Below are positions 61,590 through 64,000 of a stretch of DNA of 64,000 nt, in pieces (the stretch's first letter is position 1; each line of letters begins with the position of its first letter). The translations under genes were made by a program, and so were the position numbers. Source of the stretch: Athripsodes cinereus (lineage: Eukaryota; Arthropoda; Insecta; Trichoptera; Leptoceridae); NCBI GenBank assembly GCA_947579605.1, contig OX388327.1:4265122-4329121 (forward strand), read 5' to 3'. Below the pieces are notes generated by a model. It saw nothing but the letters and a program-made list of their open reading frames with translations. It had not been told where the DNA came from and did no database searches.

Positions 61590-61740
61590 ATTTATTTATT
61601 TCATACAATTACAAACAATACCTGCAGTCAATATTAATACATACATTATCATTAATGATACATACAATTAGGTATTGAACCTCATGAAGACAATTCCTGT
61701 GTAGAGGATTAGCGGAATAAGTGAAATAGCGTTTTCCGTG
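61590..61740 (-). repeat. LINE 3' end, unassigned
   Basis: A TTTATTTATTTCATACAATT start and CATGAAGACAATTCCTGTGT...GAATAAGTGAAATAGCG suggest a CR1-type 3' end in reverse. Confidence 0.35.
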
Positions 61741-61963
61741 CCCAATCTCTTCCCCTATAAATTAACCATTGTTTGACTATTTTTGTAAAGTGACAACTTC
61801 CTCACAGAAACGTTGTTCTTTATTCCTGACTAAGATTACTCCATGTCAAATACTTTGGCGTGTAATCACTATGGAATAAGAACTTTCTGAGAGACGTCAT
61901 TCATCTTATAAGGACGTTGTCAATCTATATTGTCAATGTTCTTATAAGAAGAAAAAGAAAAAG

Positions 61964-62127
61964 TTAACATCTGCAAGTTAACATTGAAAGATTGAAGAGA
62001 GAGTGTAATACAAAAGATTCTAACGATGGCAGTTTCGGCTGGCTGTTAACATCTGCAAGTTAACATTGAAAGATTGAAGAGAGAGTGTAATACAAAAGAT
62101 TCTAACGATGGCAGTTTCGGCTGGCTG
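61964..62127 (+). repeat. Perfect 82-bp tandem duplication
   Basis: 61964-62045 and 62046-62127 are identical (TTAACATCTGCAAGTTAACA ... TTTCGGCTGGCTG). It lies just upstream of the LINE-J coding fragment. Confidence 0.95.
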
Positions 62128-62139
62128 GCCCTTCAGGCC

Positions 62140-62725
62140 TGACTAATGGCCCGCTCGTGAGAATAACTTTGATTTGAATGTGCAGATAAGTTGGGGTCTA
62201 CGACTCCTGAAATATCCAGGTGTCCAAGTATCATCAACTTCGTGTAATTTCTGTAATTCTGAATCCCAAACGTTGGAACATGTTCTGTGGGATTGTTCCC
62301 ACACCGACATCAGTAGGAAAAGAGAGGAGATGCTCATTGCTGTTCGTGGTCCATCTTCTGGACCTGTAGGACACGCAGACTTGGTGGCCACAAGGAAAAA
62401 CTTTTTCACCTTCAAGAACTTCTGTACTTCTTTGATAGCATAATATCCCCTTCAAGTACCTAACGATACTGCATAGAGACGAAGGCATATTCCCATTTCT
62501 TCCCTTACCTTTTTGCAACCGAAATTATTGGTGTGTGGCTGATAAATTCAGAGTGCTCCCATCGGGCAGCATTTCTCGTTTCAATGCGACATTAAATCAT
62601 ATATCTCCAGGTACGCCACGATGTATGTGGCGGGCGCTGCCCTTTTAAAAACACGATATCCAGGTGTAAGGTAGGGCCCTCTCTCTTCAATGTACTTCCG
62701 GGAAATGTCATGATAGTATGAATGA
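62140..62725 (+). pseudogene. LINE-J (Jockey/CR1-like) C-terminus and 3' end
   Basis: Open plus-strand frame 62174-62443 reads WGLRLLKYPGVQ, SCNFCNSESQTLEHVLWDCS and SRKREEML, ending TSLIA and a stop. C..C...E...EHVLW.C..... is the cysteine/histidine module after the RT in Jockey/CR1-like LINEs. The 3' part ends GGGAAATGTCATGATAGTAT then (GAAT)n at about 62725. The RT is absent. A short piece of the same family lies at 15845-15985. Confidence 0.65.
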
Positions 62726-63102
62726 ATGAATTGTTCATGCAGTTCTAAGAATAGAAGAGAATTTATGAATTGTACACAAAATTATGCCGAGTGCTTTGAG
62801 TTCTGAGATATTTAGTAAGATGTACTTGTATCCGTATAAAAAGCTGGCAAGCAAGTCAAGTGGTCTTAGTCCTAGAGTGTGTTCAACATCTTGAGATAGT
62901 TGCTGTGTTGAGTGGCTAGCGTGTTCAAAGTATACTTACCATACTACTTTTGTGAAGAGTATATGATTGGGACCTATAGTATACTCGTTATAAATTTTCA
63001 CATGGATTATTTTCTCGTTTATACAATAACGATCTTATTCATTATTTGTATGGCTTAAGCATTGGCAATTTTTTTTATGCAAGTTGCTGCATTTCATCTG
63101 GA
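62726..63102. other. No gene seen
   Basis: No supported ORF or repeat. Confidence 0.35.
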
Positions 63103-63260
63103 TATTTTTATTTATTTATTTTATTCTTCACTGTACATTGGTTACAATATTTCAAATCAATAAAAAGTATCATAAAAATATCAGTTCTACAATTTAATGT
63201 ACAGAAAGGCGAGATAATCGCTTAAATGCGATGTCTTCCAACTAACTCGGTTATGATTAT
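63103..63260 (-). repeat. LINE-C 3' end
   Basis: ATTTATTTATTTTATTCTTC, AGGCGAGATAATCGCTTAAATGCGATGTCTTCC in pieces: inverse of 39470-39568, uninterrupted by the MITE found there. Confidence 0.6.
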
Positions 63261-63432
63261 GTATTACTTAATACTTTCTATCAATATTATCGTCCCAGAG
63301 TTCGTTGGTAGCCTGGAGGTAGAGTCTTGGCCTCATGCATAACAGGTGCGCGATTCGCTCCCAGGTGTCGGCAAACTCCCCTTTCACGACACAAACTTTT
63401 AGCTTATCGTGAAAGGTGTATAAGGCTGTGTT

Positions 63433-63735
63433 AGGGCAGCTTGCATGTTTATTACACGCAGCAGAGGCCTGAGTCAATAACACATTTTCACGTTACGTTT
63501 TCGTTCCGTTAACGTTCGAGTATAGATAGACGAAGTTGCAAGCAAGTGTCAATTTCGTTGCTAAGATACACAATAGTTACGAAAATTAACACTTTGGCGC
63601 AACATCGTCTGCATTTGAACGCTAACGGAACGAAAACGTAACGTGAAAATGTGTTATCGACTCAGGCCTCTGGTCTGCTGGCTACCCCACGTGCAGGTGT
63701 GGGATATGCCGTGATGGTATAGATAGATAGAGATT
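63433..63735 (+). repeat. SINE-A 3' half, split by MITE-A
   Basis: GGGCAGCTTGCATGTTTATT before and GTCTGCTGGCTACCCCACGT ... GTGATGGTATAG after the MITE at 63465-63669; (GATA)n tail instead of (AGT)n. Confidence 0.75.
63462..63672. mobile_element. MITE-A copy 3
   Basis: Element 63465-63669 with ends AGGCCTGAGTCAATAACACA. Flanked by CAG (63462-63464) and CTG (63670-63672), which fits a CWG target. Uninterrupted. Confidence 0.85.
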
Positions 63736-63749
63736 AAATTCTTCTTTTG

Positions 63750-63985
63750 CTCCGTAGAATTTCCGATACGGATTGGATCTCCCACTGTTTTCTTTGTGTT
63801 TTTAAGTGATATGTAAAAGGAAAATGTTCGTAAGAAAATATTTTCAATTCAGCAGAATGAGGTATGCCACCCATTCTGAATGTCTCATTTTTATTGGCTC
63901 GAAAATACTTGCAGAGTATTCCATTCAGCTTATCTACTGACCACCCCGTTTGTGGGAGCTGTCGTGACAATATAGATAGAAAGAT
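63750..63985 (+). repeat. SINE-A copy, diverged
   Basis: GGATCTCCCACTGTTTTCTT, ATGTAAAAGGAAAATGTTCG, ATGAGGTATGCCACCCATTC, CCCCGTTTGTGGGAGCTGTCGTGACAATATAG in pieces, in SINE-A order. Confidence 0.7.
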
Positions 63986-64000
63986 TTTACTTACTCCTTA

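Overview
This looks like AT-rich nuclear DNA of an insect, most likely a moth or butterfly. That placement is inference. It rests on RTE-type 'endonuclease-reverse transcriptase' relics, Kabuki/CsRn1-type Ty3/gypsy elements, LINE 3' ends with gcgataa-ctcgcc hairpins, and frequent GTAGGTACCTAC-type words. The window is mostly transposable elements in several layers of insertion. Only two pieces look like host coding sequence, both on the minus strand: a 77-bp internal exon (55028-55104) and a terminal exon (38715-39001). Their splice sites and codon phase fit together. They encode a cysteine-rich, probably secreted protein, and the ~16-kb intron between them holds hAT, mariner, Harbinger-like, SINE and LINE copies.

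Layout. 1-6.8 kb: decayed LINE 3' ends (RTE, CR1/L2-like), SINEs and a MITE. 6.8-9.9 kb: a non-LTR element with a restriction-like endonuclease motif, split by a hAT element that contains a second hAT element, which itself holds LINE pieces. 10-18.5 kb: MITEs (one nested in another), a perfect 99-bp-arm palindrome, RTE fragments, a 26-bp minisatellite and split SINEs. 18.5-27.2 kb: Ty3/gypsy element 1 (CsRn1-like, tRNA-Trp-type primer site), with identical shared LTR sequence and a 4-bp target duplication. Its leader carries a decayed hAT, which carries an RTE insertion and a MITE; its integrase end is deleted. 28.8-33.4 kb: Ty3/gypsy element 2, with identical 145-bp LTRs, an intact pol, most of gag missing, and two small overlapping membrane-protein ORFs after pol. 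It lies inside a SINE. 33.4-55 kb: the host intron and nearby sequence, with hAT MITEs, a mariner deletion derivative and a 1.7-kb inverted-repeat element containing nine exact 103-bp satellite units. 55-64 kb: LINE and SINE relics, palindromic MITEs and an 82-bp tandem duplication.

How the parts work together. Both gypsy elements place pol in the -1 frame relative to gag and keep the same GGAAAAC-TAA overlap. Element 2 could supply pol enzymes but not its own capsid. SINE-A ends with the same GTGATGGTAT-type tail as the RTE-R LINE, which is therefore its most plausible partner. The most unusual items are the small membrane ORFs of element 2, the satellite whose central spacer flips orientation between units, and the mismatch in element 1 between zero LTR divergence and a decayed nested hAT.

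Family labels used here (SINE-A, SINE-T, RTE-A/B/C/R, LINE-C/D/J, MITE-A/B/D/E/F) are local names.
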